A stretch of DNA of 42,088 nt, from assembly GCF_025717605.1 (NCBI RefSeq), contig NZ_JAJIRQ010000013.1, forward strand, positions 1 to 42,088. The letters run 5' to 3'. The stretch comes from Paucibacter sp. TC2R-5 (GTDB taxonomy: Bacteria > Pseudomonadota > Gammaproteobacteria > Burkholderiales > Burkholderiaceae_C). Shown here one piece after another: positions 24,885 to 31,798 of the stretch. Within the stretch, counting starts at the first letter, position 1. Every line of letters begins with the position of its first letter. The notes beneath the pieces are model-generated. The model was given only the letters and a program-made list of their open reading frames with translations. It was not told where the DNA came from and made no database searches. The translations under genes and the position numbers were made by a program.

Positions 24885-24894
24885 CGCCTACGTA
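24878..24894. promoter_or_regulatory. TACGTA repeats before the structural genes
   Basis: TACGTA occurs at 24878-24883 and 24889-24894, separated by GCGCC, at the end of the ATPase gene and ahead of the only gap of about 100 bases in the rightward operon. It could be an operator for a late promoter that drives the capsid genes. No clear -35/-10 pair was seen. Confidence 0.3.
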
Positions 24895-24982
24895 CAGGCG
24901 GCGGGCCTATGTACAAACGGCGAAACCGGGTTTACTGGCGGTGTTCTTTTCACCCACACTTCAAACCAAGGAAGCCGACCAA

Positions 24983-25090
24983 ATGAAAGCCCATATCAAA
25001 AACGCCGCGATGACTACCGGCATTGTTCTGTTGACGATCTACGCATTGCGCCAGATCAGCATGACGAAAAATCTTGTCGATCGCGCCTTG
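24983..25090 (+). CDS. 35-aa single-span membrane peptide before the capsid gene
   Basis: This small open frame has AAGGAAG eight bases before the ATG and encodes a basic N terminus (MKAHIKNAAM), one membrane segment (TTGIVLLTIYAL) and a polar tail ending LVDAP. PM2 and its relatives encode several tiny membrane proteins that sit in the internal lipid layer next to the capsid, and this fits that role. It is real on grounds of ribosome-binding site, composition and place, but has no confirmed homologue. Confidence 0.6.
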
Positions 25091-25170
25091 AACGGCTGAC
25101 CGACAAACACGCGGGCCGCATGGCCTAACTTCAAATCGAGCCGGGGGGCACGAAGAAGGAAACAAACGCC

Positions 25171-26010
25171 ATGCGCGCTATTCGCCTCCCACAATTCCAG
25201 AACGTCGGCCCAAATCAGCGGGTTTCTATTCGCCTCCCCCTGGGTGTTTGCTACGAGAAGATTTATCTTCAACTCGGGACCAACATTCTGACCACGTTGA
25301 TTACGAATATCGTCCTTCGGATCAACAACAAAGAAGCGCAACGCTGGAACAGCGCCGCCGACATGATCACCGGTTTGAATGCCTATAAGGGCAACAACAC
25401 AGCCAGTACCTCATTCTTGACGCTCGACTTCACCGAGGGCAGCGCAAAAGAAGAGGTAGGCATGAAACTTGGGACCATCGCTGCAACCCAAGAGGCCGGC
25501 GTTCAAGAATTCACGCTTGAGTTTGACCTAGGCACCTACACGGTAGTTGGTGGCTCAATCATCACCGGATGGGCAGATGTTGAACAGCCAAGCGCAAACG
25601 GTGTTATCCAGCGCGTGCAAGTGGCTCAAAAAGTCATCGCAGCAGCCGCGCAGGAACAAATCTTTGTTCCTTTTGGCAAAAACGGCTACCAAGTCAAACG
25701 CATCATCATCAAGCACACCAATCTGTCCAGCATTCGTGTTCGACGGGATGGCGTGGACATTTACGAGGACTTGCCCGTAGCTTTGGCAAATCAGCGTTTG
25801 ACCGACTTCAAGCGCATTCCTCAGGCCGGCTATCACGTGTTGGACTTCATGCCCGACTCGCTGCAAAGCAACGCCTTCAACACGGCATTGATTCGCGGCG
25901 CGGACGGTAAGCCCATTCCGGTGGAAAACTTGGATATTCGCGTGACCACTTCGGCCGCCGACACGCTGACGGTCTACACCGAAGCCTATAGCCTCAACTC
26001 GCAGTTGTGA
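25171..26010 (+). CDS. Major capsid protein, PM2 P2-like double jelly roll
   Basis: The 279-residue protein begins MRAIRLPQFQNVGPNQRVSI, with the pattern MRxxxL...NV......SI.LP.G..YE also seen in PM2 P2 (269 aa). Later shared patterns are the DLPV segment after an RRDGVDIYED stretch and YHVLDFMPDSLQSN near 225-240, matching P2's YTIDFM region. It is beta-rich throughout, without signal peptide or membrane helix, as expected of two stacked jelly rolls. The start has AGAAGGAAA upstream. It would build the icosahedral shell around an inner lipid membrane. The pattern match is from memory of PM2 P2, so alignment scores are not given. Confidence 0.87.
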   Translation: MRAIRLPQFQNVGPNQRVSIRLPLGVCYEKIYLQLGTNILTTLITNIVLRINNKEAQRWNSAADMITGLNAYKGNNTASTSFLTLDFTEGSAKEEVGMKLGTIAATQEAGVQEFTLEFDLGTYTVVGGSIITGWADVEQPSANGVIQRVQVAQKVIAAAAQEQIFVPFGKNGYQVKRIIIKHTNLSSIRVRRDGVDIYEDLPVALANQRLTDFKRIPQAGYHVLDFMPDSLQSNAFNTALIRGADGKPIPVENLDIRVTTSAADTLTVYTEAYSLNSQL

Positions 26011-26017
26011 TGCCGGT

Positions 26018-26050
26018 GCGGGCGCCCAAGCGGCGCCCGCCTGGGCATTT
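26018..26050 (+). terminator. Strong hairpin after the capsid gene
   Basis: GCGGGCGCC, a 5-base loop, then GGCGCCCGC forms a perfect 9-bp GC stem eight bases after the capsid stop codon. It is followed by TTTT at about 26047. It probably works as a partial terminator or 3'-stabilising structure, giving capsid mRNA in excess over the downstream minor proteins. Confidence 0.65.
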
Positions 26051-26062
26051 TGAAAGGACGCT

Positions 26063-26464
26063 ATGAGCGCAAGAATCGACAACATGATGAGTCCGACTGA
26101 TGACGCCGCCTATACGGGCAGCTACAACGACAGCGCGGGCGCCTGGGACATGGGCGGCGCAACGCCGGATCAGTTCGAGGCCGCACAGATGCAGCCGTTT
26201 ACGCCTGGATCAAATCAGGGAGTTCCTTGGTGGCAAGGGATCATCGGCTATGGCATCACGCGAGCAATTGACAACCGCTATGGACCAACGCCAATTCAGG
26301 GCAATGTTGCGGCGGGCAGCTTCGCCGGACAAAACGGCCGCAGCTACTACCAAGCGCCAAACGGCACGCGGGGACAAGTGCCCCAGAGCCAGCAGCAGGC
26401 CGGGACGAATCCGCTTGTGTTGCTGGGCGGGCTTGCACTCGCCGCGCTCGCGTTCGCGGGCTGA
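26063..26464 (+). CDS. Virion membrane protein candidate
   Basis: This 133-residue protein has AAAGGA before the ATG. The N-terminal 110 residues are polar, rich in Gly, Gln and Asn (VPWWQGIIGYGITRAIDNRY). The C terminus is one membrane helix (NPLVLLGGLALAALAFAG) ending at the last residue. It is a tail-anchored form suited to the phage inner membrane. It is the first gene after the capsid hairpin. No family was recognised. Confidence 0.65.
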   Translation: MSARIDNMMSPTDDAAYTGSYNDSAGAWDMGGATPDQFEAAQMQPFTPGSNQGVPWWQGIIGYGITRAIDNRYGPTPIQGNVAAGSFAGQNGRSYYQAPNGTRGQVPQSQQQAGTNPLVLLGGLALAALAFAG

Positions 26465-26467
26465 CCA

Positions 26468-26878
26468 ATGGCTAACGGCATCGCAGCCGGCGCACAGGCC
26501 GGGGCGGCTTTTGGGCCTTGGGGCGCAGCCGTGGGCGGCGCATTGGGCGCCGCCACTGATATGGCAAGCGCGGCAATGGGCGGGCCATTCATGGGCGGCA
26601 CTTCGCACGCCACATACGGCGATGTAGACGTAGATCATTCTGGTTGGTCAGTCAACGTCGGCAGCGGATCGGCAACGACCGACAACGCACAAACCAAGAC
26701 CAAGCGCAAAGAGCAGGCGGCAGTGCGCGACCAATTCGCGCAGGGGATCGGCTACGGGCCTCCGTGGGCTGATGACGTTATGCCGGCCGCGCCAATGCAG
26801 GCCGGAATGAACAACTACGCGATTTTTTTCCTAGGCGGCGCGGCGCTGGTGATGCTCATTAAGAGGATGCGCAAGTAA
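26468..26878 (+). CDS. Virion membrane protein candidate, Gly/Ala-rich
   Basis: This 136-residue protein begins with a glycine-zipper-like hydrophobic stretch (GAAFGPWGAAVGGALGAATD), has a polar middle, and ends with one membrane helix (YAIFFLGGAALVMLIKRMRK). Glycine-zipper segments often insert into membranes. The terminal KRMRK would face the inside. It starts after a three-base gap and overlaps the next gene by one base. It is probably a structural membrane protein. Confidence 0.65.
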   Translation: MANGIAAGAQAGAAFGPWGAAVGGALGAATDMASAAMGGPFMGGTSHATYGDVDVDHSGWSVNVGSGSATTDNAQTKTKRKEQAAVRDQFAQGIGYGPPWADDVMPAAPMQAGMNNYAIFFLGGAALVMLIKRMRK

Positions 26879-27243
26879 TGGGCAGCTTGAGGCCAGCAAC
26901 CGACCGGGCCGCAGCCGTTGAACGACTGCGGCCGGTGGAACGTCACGCGCTGGAAGGCGCGACCGTGGCCGATATGACGGCCGGCTGTTTGATGCTAGAC
27001 ATACTCGAAAACGGCCGCGCCGTGGGCGCCGTCGCGCTCGATATTGTCGGCAACGTGGCGACCATCACGGCAACAGCGCGGGACGGCGAGCTAGGGCCGG
27101 ATGAGCTGGCCCAACTCGAGACAATCGCAAGGCGAGAGGGCGCCCACACCCTCAAATTTTGGACGCGCAGGCCGGCGCTTGTTCGATCAATGCAGCGGGC
27201 CGGCTTTGAGCTGGTAAGCGCAGAAATGGAAAAGGCCATTTGA
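26878..27243 (+). CDS. GNAT-like acyltransferase-fold protein in the virion operon
   Basis: This 121-residue protein has the look of a short GNAT domain: a central beta pair (AVGAVALDIVGNVATITATA), a helix (ELAQLETIARREGAHTLKFW), and the typical end RPALVRSMQRAGFELVSAEM. The acetyl-CoA-binding RxxGxG/A loop is not clearly present, so it may have lost catalysis or use the fold for another job. It overlaps both neighbours, so it is co-expressed with the structural genes. Small GNAT-like genes also occur in other phages among virion genes, with unknown role. Confidence 0.6.
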   Translation: MGSLRPATDRAAAVERLRPVERHALEGATVADMTAGCLMLDILENGRAVGAVALDIVGNVATITATARDGELGPDELAQLETIARREGAHTLKFWTRRPALVRSMQRAGFELVSAEMEKAI

Positions 27244-28442
27244 TGGGATCAAAAAGCAGTCAGGCCAACAGCCAGCAGTCAACGCAAAACTACGATCAGC
27301 GGCAAACCAACATCACCGATGACCGCGACACAACGAATATTTACGACTGGAGCGACCACAGCACCCGCACAAATCTGAACAATCAGCAGAGTTGGGACAA
27401 CTCAATCCGCGTTTCTGACAGCTCCGACCGGCGCCAGAGCTGGACGGACAACAGCGACCGCAGCAGCCGCCAGAGCTGGACGGACAACAGCGACCGCAGC
27501 AATACGCAGAGCTGGGACAACTCAATCCGCGTTTCTGACAGCTCCGACCGGCGCCAGAGCTGGACGGACAACAGCGACCGCAGCCAGGACAACTCGATAC
27601 GAGTTTCTGATAGCTCGGACCGGCGCCAGAGCTGGACGGACAACAGCGACCGCAGCCAGGACAACTCGATACGAGTTTCTGATAGCTCGGACCGGCGCCA
27701 GAGCTGGACGGACAACAGCGACCGCAGCTACAACGACAGCAGCGACCGCAGCACGCACCAAGCATTTGATAACTCGATACGTGTAAGCGATGACAGCGAC
27801 CGGCGCCAGAGCTGGACGGACAACAGCGACCGCAGCTACAACGACAGCAGCGACCGCAGCACGCACCAAGCATTTGATAACTCGATACGTGTAAGCGATG
27901 ACAGCGACCGGCGCCAGAGCTGGGCCGATAACAGCTCAAGGTCTGACAGCTCTGATAACTCGATACACGTAAGCGATGACCGAGATTGGTATGACGCAAG
28001 GTCAGACAGCAGCCAGAGAAATACAACTACGGTTAATTGGACCGGCACGGATGCCGGAGCGGCCGAGCTGCTGAAGGGGATAAGCAAAGACCAAACGGAC
28101 GGCATCAAAACAATTGCCGGGTTTGGAGATGATGCATTGCGGCGAATGGGCGACAACGCGACCAGCGTATACGCGACGGCCGGCAGCAATGCGACACGTG
28201 CCTTTGACTTGGCGACCGCTCGCAGTACGGATGCCTGGAGCGCCACAGTCGAAAAATCGACCGGCTTGATTGACTCGCTGCTGAAGGGCGCAAACAACAC
28301 GGTAAACGCAGCGCGGGACATATCGCAAAGCGCAATTACCAGTTTTCAACCCGCAGAAAACAAGGCCCAAGACGTTGGCCTAAAACTCGGCATGATCGCG
28401 GCGGCGGGCGTGGCCGTGCTGATGCTGACAAGGAAAAAATAA
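27243..28442 (+). CDS. Repeat-rich membrane-anchored fibre/spike candidate
   Basis: The ATG at 27243 overlaps the previous stop as TGATG, giving 399 residues. Residues 1-50 are Gln/Asn-rich. Residues 52 to about 248 are tandem Ser/Asp/Arg repeats of the pattern DNSIRVSDSSDRRQSWTDNS. Residues 260-375 are helical, with regular DNA/AT repeats (GDNATSVYATAGSNATRAFD), and the protein ends with a membrane helix (LGMIAAAGVAVLMLTRKK). A long repetitive shaft with a C-terminal membrane anchor suits a vertex fibre or a protein linking spike and inner membrane. DNA-level repeats make length variation likely. The role is inferred. Confidence 0.7.
   Translation: MGSKSSQANSQQSTQNYDQRQTNITDDRDTTNIYDWSDHSTRTNLNNQQSWDNSIRVSDSSDRRQSWTDNSDRSSRQSWTDNSDRSNTQSWDNSIRVSDSSDRRQSWTDNSDRSQDNSIRVSDSSDRRQSWTDNSDRSQDNSIRVSDSSDRRQSWTDNSDRSYNDSSDRSTHQAFDNSIRVSDDSDRRQSWTDNSDRSYNDSSDRSTHQAFDNSIRVSDDSDRRQSWADNSSRSDSSDNSIHVSDDRDWYDARSDSSQRNTTTVNWTGTDAGAAELLKGISKDQTDGIKTIAGFGDDALRRMGDNATSVYATAGSNATRAFDLATARSTDAWSATVEKSTGLIDSLLKGANNTVNAARDISQSAITSFQPAENKAQDVGLKLGMIAAAGVAVLMLTRKK
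27396..27986 (+). repeat. Tandem coding repeats (72-bp and 108-bp units)
   Basis: The unit encoding DNSIRVSDSSDRRQSWTDNS recurs about six times. Two near-identical 72-bp units lie at 27585-27656 and 27657-27728, and two near-identical 108-bp units at 27729-27836 and 27837-27944. The units are in frame multiples of three, so slippage would change protein length without breaking the frame. They also generate a long Cys-rich open frame on the other strand, which is not a gene. Confidence 0.9.
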
Positions 28443-28444
28443 GC

Positions 28445-29167
28445 ATGGAAAACCTACGAATCACACTCGCGGCCGGTGAAACAAAAGTATTTGTTAAGGC
28501 TGGCCGATACTTTGAAATCATTGATTCAACCGCAGCAGTTACCTTGGCGTTTTATGACTCGAACGGATCACAATGCGATGACGCGACGAACGTATTAAGT
28601 GGCTTCTTTTTCTCGGAAAGTTATGCGCAGTTCGACATTTACAGCGCAACGGCTCAAACGGTCGAAATATTTTTATCGTCAAGCGCGGCAGGTAGCAAGA
28701 GGCAACCGGGAATTGTGCGGGTTGTAGATGGAGAGAGAGATAAGGTTATTTCTGGCGTGTGTTTTAGGGGCGCACCCGGCAATTCGGGAAATGCGCCTGT
28801 TTGTCAATTATTCAATCCGGCCGGAAGCGGAAAAAATGTATTCGTTCAAGCTGTCAGGGCTGGCGCCTTGAATGCCGACAGTTGGGGAATCAGGACAACA
28901 ACAACGCCGCACACGACAAGCCAGGGGCAGGGGCGAAATCTGGACGTAACGGGCGCAGATTCGGCGGCACAGATGCGCGTAGACGTAAACCCGACGCCGG
29001 CAAACCAAAGATTTTTGGCGAGTGGTTATATCGCGGCATCATCGGACACCGTAGTTATATTTCCGCGTCCGGTGATAGTCAGGCCGGGCTATGGAATAGA
29101 TTTTTACGTCGGCGCGGCAGCTAACACAATCCGCACGAATTTTGAGTGGGAAGAATGGCCGTTATGA
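28445..29167 (+). CDS. Beta-rich minor virion protein
   Basis: This 240-residue protein is almost entirely beta-like and contains no membrane helix. The start MENLRITLAAGETKVFVKAG and the end FPRPVIVRPGYGIDFYVGAA are the kind of paired strands seen in jelly-roll minor capsid or spike domains. Its codons are more AT-rich than those of its neighbours, suggesting a different origin, as receptor-binding proteins often show. It follows the repeat protein by two bases, and the two could form the receptor-binding vertex together. The function is inferred. Confidence 0.6.
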   Translation: MENLRITLAAGETKVFVKAGRYFEIIDSTAAVTLAFYDSNGSQCDDATNVLSGFFFSESYAQFDIYSATAQTVEIFLSSSAAGSKRQPGIVRVVDGERDKVISGVCFRGAPGNSGNAPVCQLFNPAGSGKNVFVQAVRAGALNADSWGIRTTTTPHTTSQGQGRNLDVTGADSAAQMRVDVNPTPANQRFLASGYIAASSDTVVIFPRPVIVRPGYGIDFYVGAAANTIRTNFEWEEWPL

Positions 29168-29850
29168 CGCCAACCCGCGCCGCCATCATCGGCGCCGCCA
29201 TCATCGGCGGCGCCTGGATGCTTGCCCGCGCAGCCGACCAAGCCGCAGCCTATGACGTTCAAGACGCGCCAAGCGCCGACCCGGCCGAGGGTTCGACCGT
29301 CCTCGACTTCGCAAACCCTTGGGGCGCCATTGAGCGCCAATATGACGCACACCAGACCGAGGCCGCGATGAGCAGCACCAACACAGCAGCCTTTTTGACC
29401 CTGATTGACTACAGCGAAGGCACAAGCAAGGGCGGGCGCGACCCGTATCGGACTTGCTACGGCTACCGCCACACAATCAACAGCTTCGCAGATCACCCGG
29501 CCGTCACCGGTGAGTGGTCCGGCGAGAGCATCGCCAACTTGGGCCCGCAATACGCGGGCCAAGTGTCCACAGCGGCGGGCCGTTATCAAATCATCAAACC
29601 GACTTGGCTGATGTGCAAGCGGGCGCTAAACCTGCCCGACTTTTCGCCAGATAGCCAGGACAAAGCGGCCGTTTACTTGATCCGCAAGCGCGGGGCGCTG
29701 GACGCTATCGAAGCCGGCCGCGTGGCCGAGGCCGTCGCCAAGTGCCGCCAGGAATGGGCAAGCCTGCCCGGTGCGGGCTACGGGCAACCAGAGCGCCGCC
29801 TAACTGCGCTGATTGACGCATACACAAACGCCGGGGGAGTCCTCGCATGA
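29164..29850 (+). CDS. Endolysin, lambda R-type lytic transglycosylase (GH104)
   Basis: The ATG at 29164 overlaps the preceding stop as ATGA, giving 228 residues. Residues 5-25 form an N-terminal membrane anchor or signal-arrest segment (AAIIGAAIIGGAWMLA). The catalytic domain from about 70 onward follows phage lambda R closely: IDYSEGTSKGG with the catalytic E85, STAAGRYQIIKPTW, DFSPDSQDKAAVYLI and WASLPGAGYGQPE. It cleaves peptidoglycan between MurNAc and GlcNAc without water, leaving anhydro-MurNAc. It could serve lysis or entry. Confidence 0.93.
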   Translation: MTPTRAAIIGAAIIGGAWMLARAADQAAAYDVQDAPSADPAEGSTVLDFANPWGAIERQYDAHQTEAAMSSTNTAAFLTLIDYSEGTSKGGRDPYRTCYGYRHTINSFADHPAVTGEWSGESIANLGPQYAGQVSTAAGRYQIIKPTWLMCKRALNLPDFSPDSQDKAAVYLIRKRGALDAIEAGRVAEAVAKCRQEWASLPGAGYGQPERRLTALIDAYTNAGGVLA

Positions 29851-30401
29851 TGAAGCTCGAAAGCATCAAATTCTTGGTGATCCTGGGCGCGGCCGGCGCG
29901 GCGGGCCTTTACATCTGGCAGCGCGGCGGCATCGCCCAAGCGGCAGCGGGCGCGGGCGCAGCAATGGGCGGCGCCGTGGTGGATGCAGCGGGCGGCGCCG
30001 TTACGGGCGTGGTCACAGGCGCAAGCCAAGCCGTAGGCATCCCGACGCCAGCACAAACCACAACGGACGCGGCCGTCGCTCGCTGGATCATCGACAACGC
30101 CGGCTATTGGGAAGCGTCGAAGTGGTGCGGCTTGCCCGCGCTGCTGAAGGGCGCCGCGATGGATGCCGGCACCGGATCGCCGCCGCCAGCTCAGAGCGCA
30201 GCGGGGCGCGAGTTCTTGAACAGGGCGCCGCCGCAAGCCAGCTACGACGAAACCGACAGACTCGCCAAACGCTACCCAAGCCCAAGCCAGAGCCAATATG
30301 AAACGGGCGGGCGCTACGCCGGCAGCGGCAGCGGCGCGGCAGATGAACGCAGCTTTTCCGACCTCTCAAACCCAAATTACAACTACTGGCCGACACCATG
30401 A
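29847..30401 (+). CDS. Prophage membrane protein, Gly/Ala-rich N terminus
   Basis: This 184-residue protein starts ATGATG in an ATGA overlap. Residues 6-26 form a membrane helix (SIKFLVILGAAGAAGLYIW), and residues 28-60 are a glycine-zipper-like segment (AGAGAAMGGAVVDAAGGAVTG). The C-terminal half is polar, with a Tyr/Ser/Asn-rich tail (DLSNPNYNYWPTP). It sits between endolysin and holin genes but looks more like a virion or penetration-tube protein than a lysis protein. Confidence 0.6.
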   Translation: MMKLESIKFLVILGAAGAAGLYIWQRGGIAQAAAGAGAAMGGAVVDAAGGAVTGVVTGASQAVGIPTPAQTTTDAAVARWIIDNAGYWEASKWCGLPALLKGAAMDAGTGSPPPAQSAAGREFLNRAPPQASYDETDRLAKRYPSPSQSQYETGGRYAGSGSGAADERSFSDLSNPNYNYWPTP

Positions 30402-30580
30402 AGAAAATCGCCCAATACATCGCCGCTCGCTTGCGTGAGCCTTCTACCTTGTCGGGCCTTGCGGCCGTGGGCGTGCTGTTCGGCCTGCCGGCCGGGACCG
30501 TAGACGCGGGCGCGGCCGTGGTGGCTGGCGCGTGCGCCGTGCTGGCCGTGGTCTTGCCAGATGATTGGGCAAGCAAATGA
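30398..30580 (+). CDS. Holin candidate
   Basis: This 60-residue protein has a basic amphipathic start (MKKIAQYIAARLREPSTLSG) and two hydrophobic segments (LAAVGVLFGLPAGTV and AAVVAGACAVLAVVLP), ending DDWASK. The REPST...GLAA start and the size match short phage holins. It lies downstream of the endolysin gene and overlaps both neighbours. It would form membrane lesions that trigger lysis. Confidence 0.7.
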   Translation: MKKIAQYIAARLREPSTLSGLAAVGVLFGLPAGTVDAGAAVVAGACAVLAVVLPDDWASK

Positions 30581-30780
30581 TGCCGGTAACGGATGCAGGC
30601 GGGCGGGCCATCGTCGCCGCTTTGCTGGGCGCCGCGTTGGGATGGGGCGGTAATGCTCTCACGGTGGGCGGGCGCGTGTCTGCCATCGAGGCGGCGCTAG
30701 TCAGAATTGAGGCTAAGTTATACATGCAGGCCGTTATGACGCCGGCACCTGGGCAACAGACACAGGCGCCGACCAAATGA
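30577..30780 (+). CDS. Small membrane protein with coiled coil (lysis-related candidate)
   Basis: This 67-residue protein starts ATGATG, overlapping the holin stop. It has one hydrophobic segment (AIVAALLGAALGWGGNAL) and a short heptad stretch (VSAIEAALVRIEAKLY), then a Pro/Thr/Gln tail. The form resembles accessory holin or inner-membrane spanin proteins. The assignment rests on position in the lysis block. Confidence 0.55.
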   Translation: MMPVTDAGGRAIVAALLGAALGWGGNALTVGGRVSAIEAALVRIEAKLYMQAVMTPAPGQQTQAPTK

Positions 30781-30917
30781 AGGCCGGCAGCTTGATGCCA
30801 AGCGGGCCGGCCGTGGTGCGCGAAGCCGTGACCGTGATCGCGGGCGCCGTGCTTGCCGCTTTCGTGATGTATCAATTTCCCGCCGTCAAAGCCTGGGTAA
30901 AACGCGCCTGGGAATGA
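30777..30917 (+). CDS. 46-aa single-span membrane protein
   Basis: This short open frame starts in an ATGA overlap and encodes MKAGSLMPSGPAVVREAVTV, then a membrane helix (IAGAVLAAFVMYQFPAV) and a basic end (KAWVKRAWE). The overlaps on both sides and the lysis-block context support it as real. It may be an inner spanin or a small virion membrane protein. Confidence 0.55.
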   Translation: MKAGSLMPSGPAVVREAVTVIAGAVLAAFVMYQFPAVKAWVKRAWE

Positions 30918-30967
30918 GACACTATGGCCGGCGCATTTCAGCGTTAGCCAATTGGGAGATTGACAAA

Positions 30968-31243
30968 ATGAAAGCTCTATTCATGATCGCGGCCGGCTTG
31001 ATCCTGACCGCTTGCGGCGGCGGTGGCGGCAGTGATGCACCGGCAAAGCCGGCCGAAGCCTGCAAGGAAGTCACCAACACGACCGGAGACATTGTGGACA
31101 AGGCCGGCAAAGTGCTCATAGCCGGTACGTCGACAAAAGTCAGCTTGTGCTGCGCGACCGCGTTCAAGGTAACGACGACGCCGGATCAAGTGGGCAGCGA
31201 TGGAAGCATCATGAAGGGCAATACAACCAACAGTTGCACCTGA
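30968..31243 (+). CDS. Small lipoprotein (outer-spanin candidate)
   Basis: I chose the ATG at 30968, preceded by GGGAG, rather than the frame from 30914. The 91-residue product has a lipoprotein signal (MKALFMIAAGLILTACGGGG), with the lipid-bearing cysteine in LTAC at residue 15, and then a polar domain with cysteines in EACKEV, LCCATAF and NSCT. As the last gene of the lysis block it could be the outer-membrane half of a spanin pair. It might instead be a lysogenic conversion or exclusion lipoprotein. Confidence 0.65.
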   Translation: MKALFMIAAGLILTACGGGGGSDAPAKPAEACKEVTNTTGDIVDKAGKVLIAGTSTKVSLCCATAFKVTTTPDQVGSDGSIMKGNTTNSCT

Positions 31244-31260
31244 CCCGGCCTAGTCCAACG

Positions 31261-31692
31261 TCAAGCCCGGCGCCTTTCAGCAGGTGGCCGGGCTTGTTTC
31301 ATTCGCCGCTCGATCGCGTGCGCCACGGCAGCAGGCGGCATCGAATGCCGGTGCGCCATAAGCGGGCTATTGGCCGAGCCAAAATCACCGAGCGCCATCA
31401 AGCGCAGCACGTCGGCTAGATGGGCTTCTGCCTGGGCCTGGGCACACCGGGCGAGCTGGGCCTGCAAAACGGCATCATTTACGGCCGCGCAGTCAACCAA
31501 ACTACGGCCCCAAGTCGTTAGCCAAAACAGAGCGAGTCTTGCCTGAAGCGGCGCATCATCATCGCGGCACCATCGAGCCAGCGTGCGCCGATTGACGCCG
31601 AGCAGCGCGGCAACTTCGCCGCGTGTTGCGCGTAGGTTCTCCAAAATCTGGCAAATCTGCGGCAACTGTTGCGGTATTTGCTTGCTTATCAT
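31261..31692 (-). CDS. HTH-type prophage regulator, convergent to the late genes
   Basis: This 143-residue protein starts at the ATG at 31692 (MISKQIPQQLPQ). Residues 18-42 look like a helix-turn-helix (RATRGEVAALLGVNRRTLAR), with an invariant-looking WCRDDD after it. The remainder is helical (AVNDAVLQAQLARCAQAQAE) with a basic C terminus. It is the only leftward gene at this end and is 108 bases inside attR. It may control excision, copy number or late expression; none of these can be read directly. Confidence 0.65.
   Translation of the reverse strand: MISKQIPQQLPQICQILENLRATRGEVAALLGVNRRTLARWCRDDDAPLQARLALFWLTTWGRSLVDCAAVNDAVLQAQLARCAQAQAEAHLADVLRLMALGDFGSANSPLMAHRHSMPPAAVAHAIERRMKQARPPAERRRA
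31263..31299 (+). terminator. Intrinsic terminator of the rightward prophage operon
   Basis: AAGCCCGGC (31263-31271) and GCCGGGCTT (31287-31295) form a perfect 9-bp stem with a 15-base loop, followed by GTTTC. It lies 20 bases after the last rightward gene and overlaps the end of the convergent regulator gene. It may serve both directions, because the inverse side also has a T-poor tail. Confidence 0.65.
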
Positions 31693-31798
31693 AATTTCAT
31701 CCCTGAAATAAAGTTTTTTTTGTCTATTGACGAAAAGATTATGGGGGGTTAAGGCTTGACAAGACTTGATAAAAGCTGAACAAAACGGCCCTCAGAAC

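Noticed and set aside
27396-27986. Possible CRISPR array
   Set aside because: Units are contiguous, 72 or 108 bp, lie inside a reading frame and lack unique spacers between short repeats.
27313-28026. 237-aa Cys/Ser-rich minus-strand open frame
   Set aside because: Produced by the in-frame repeats of the fibre candidate on the plus strand; no start signal.
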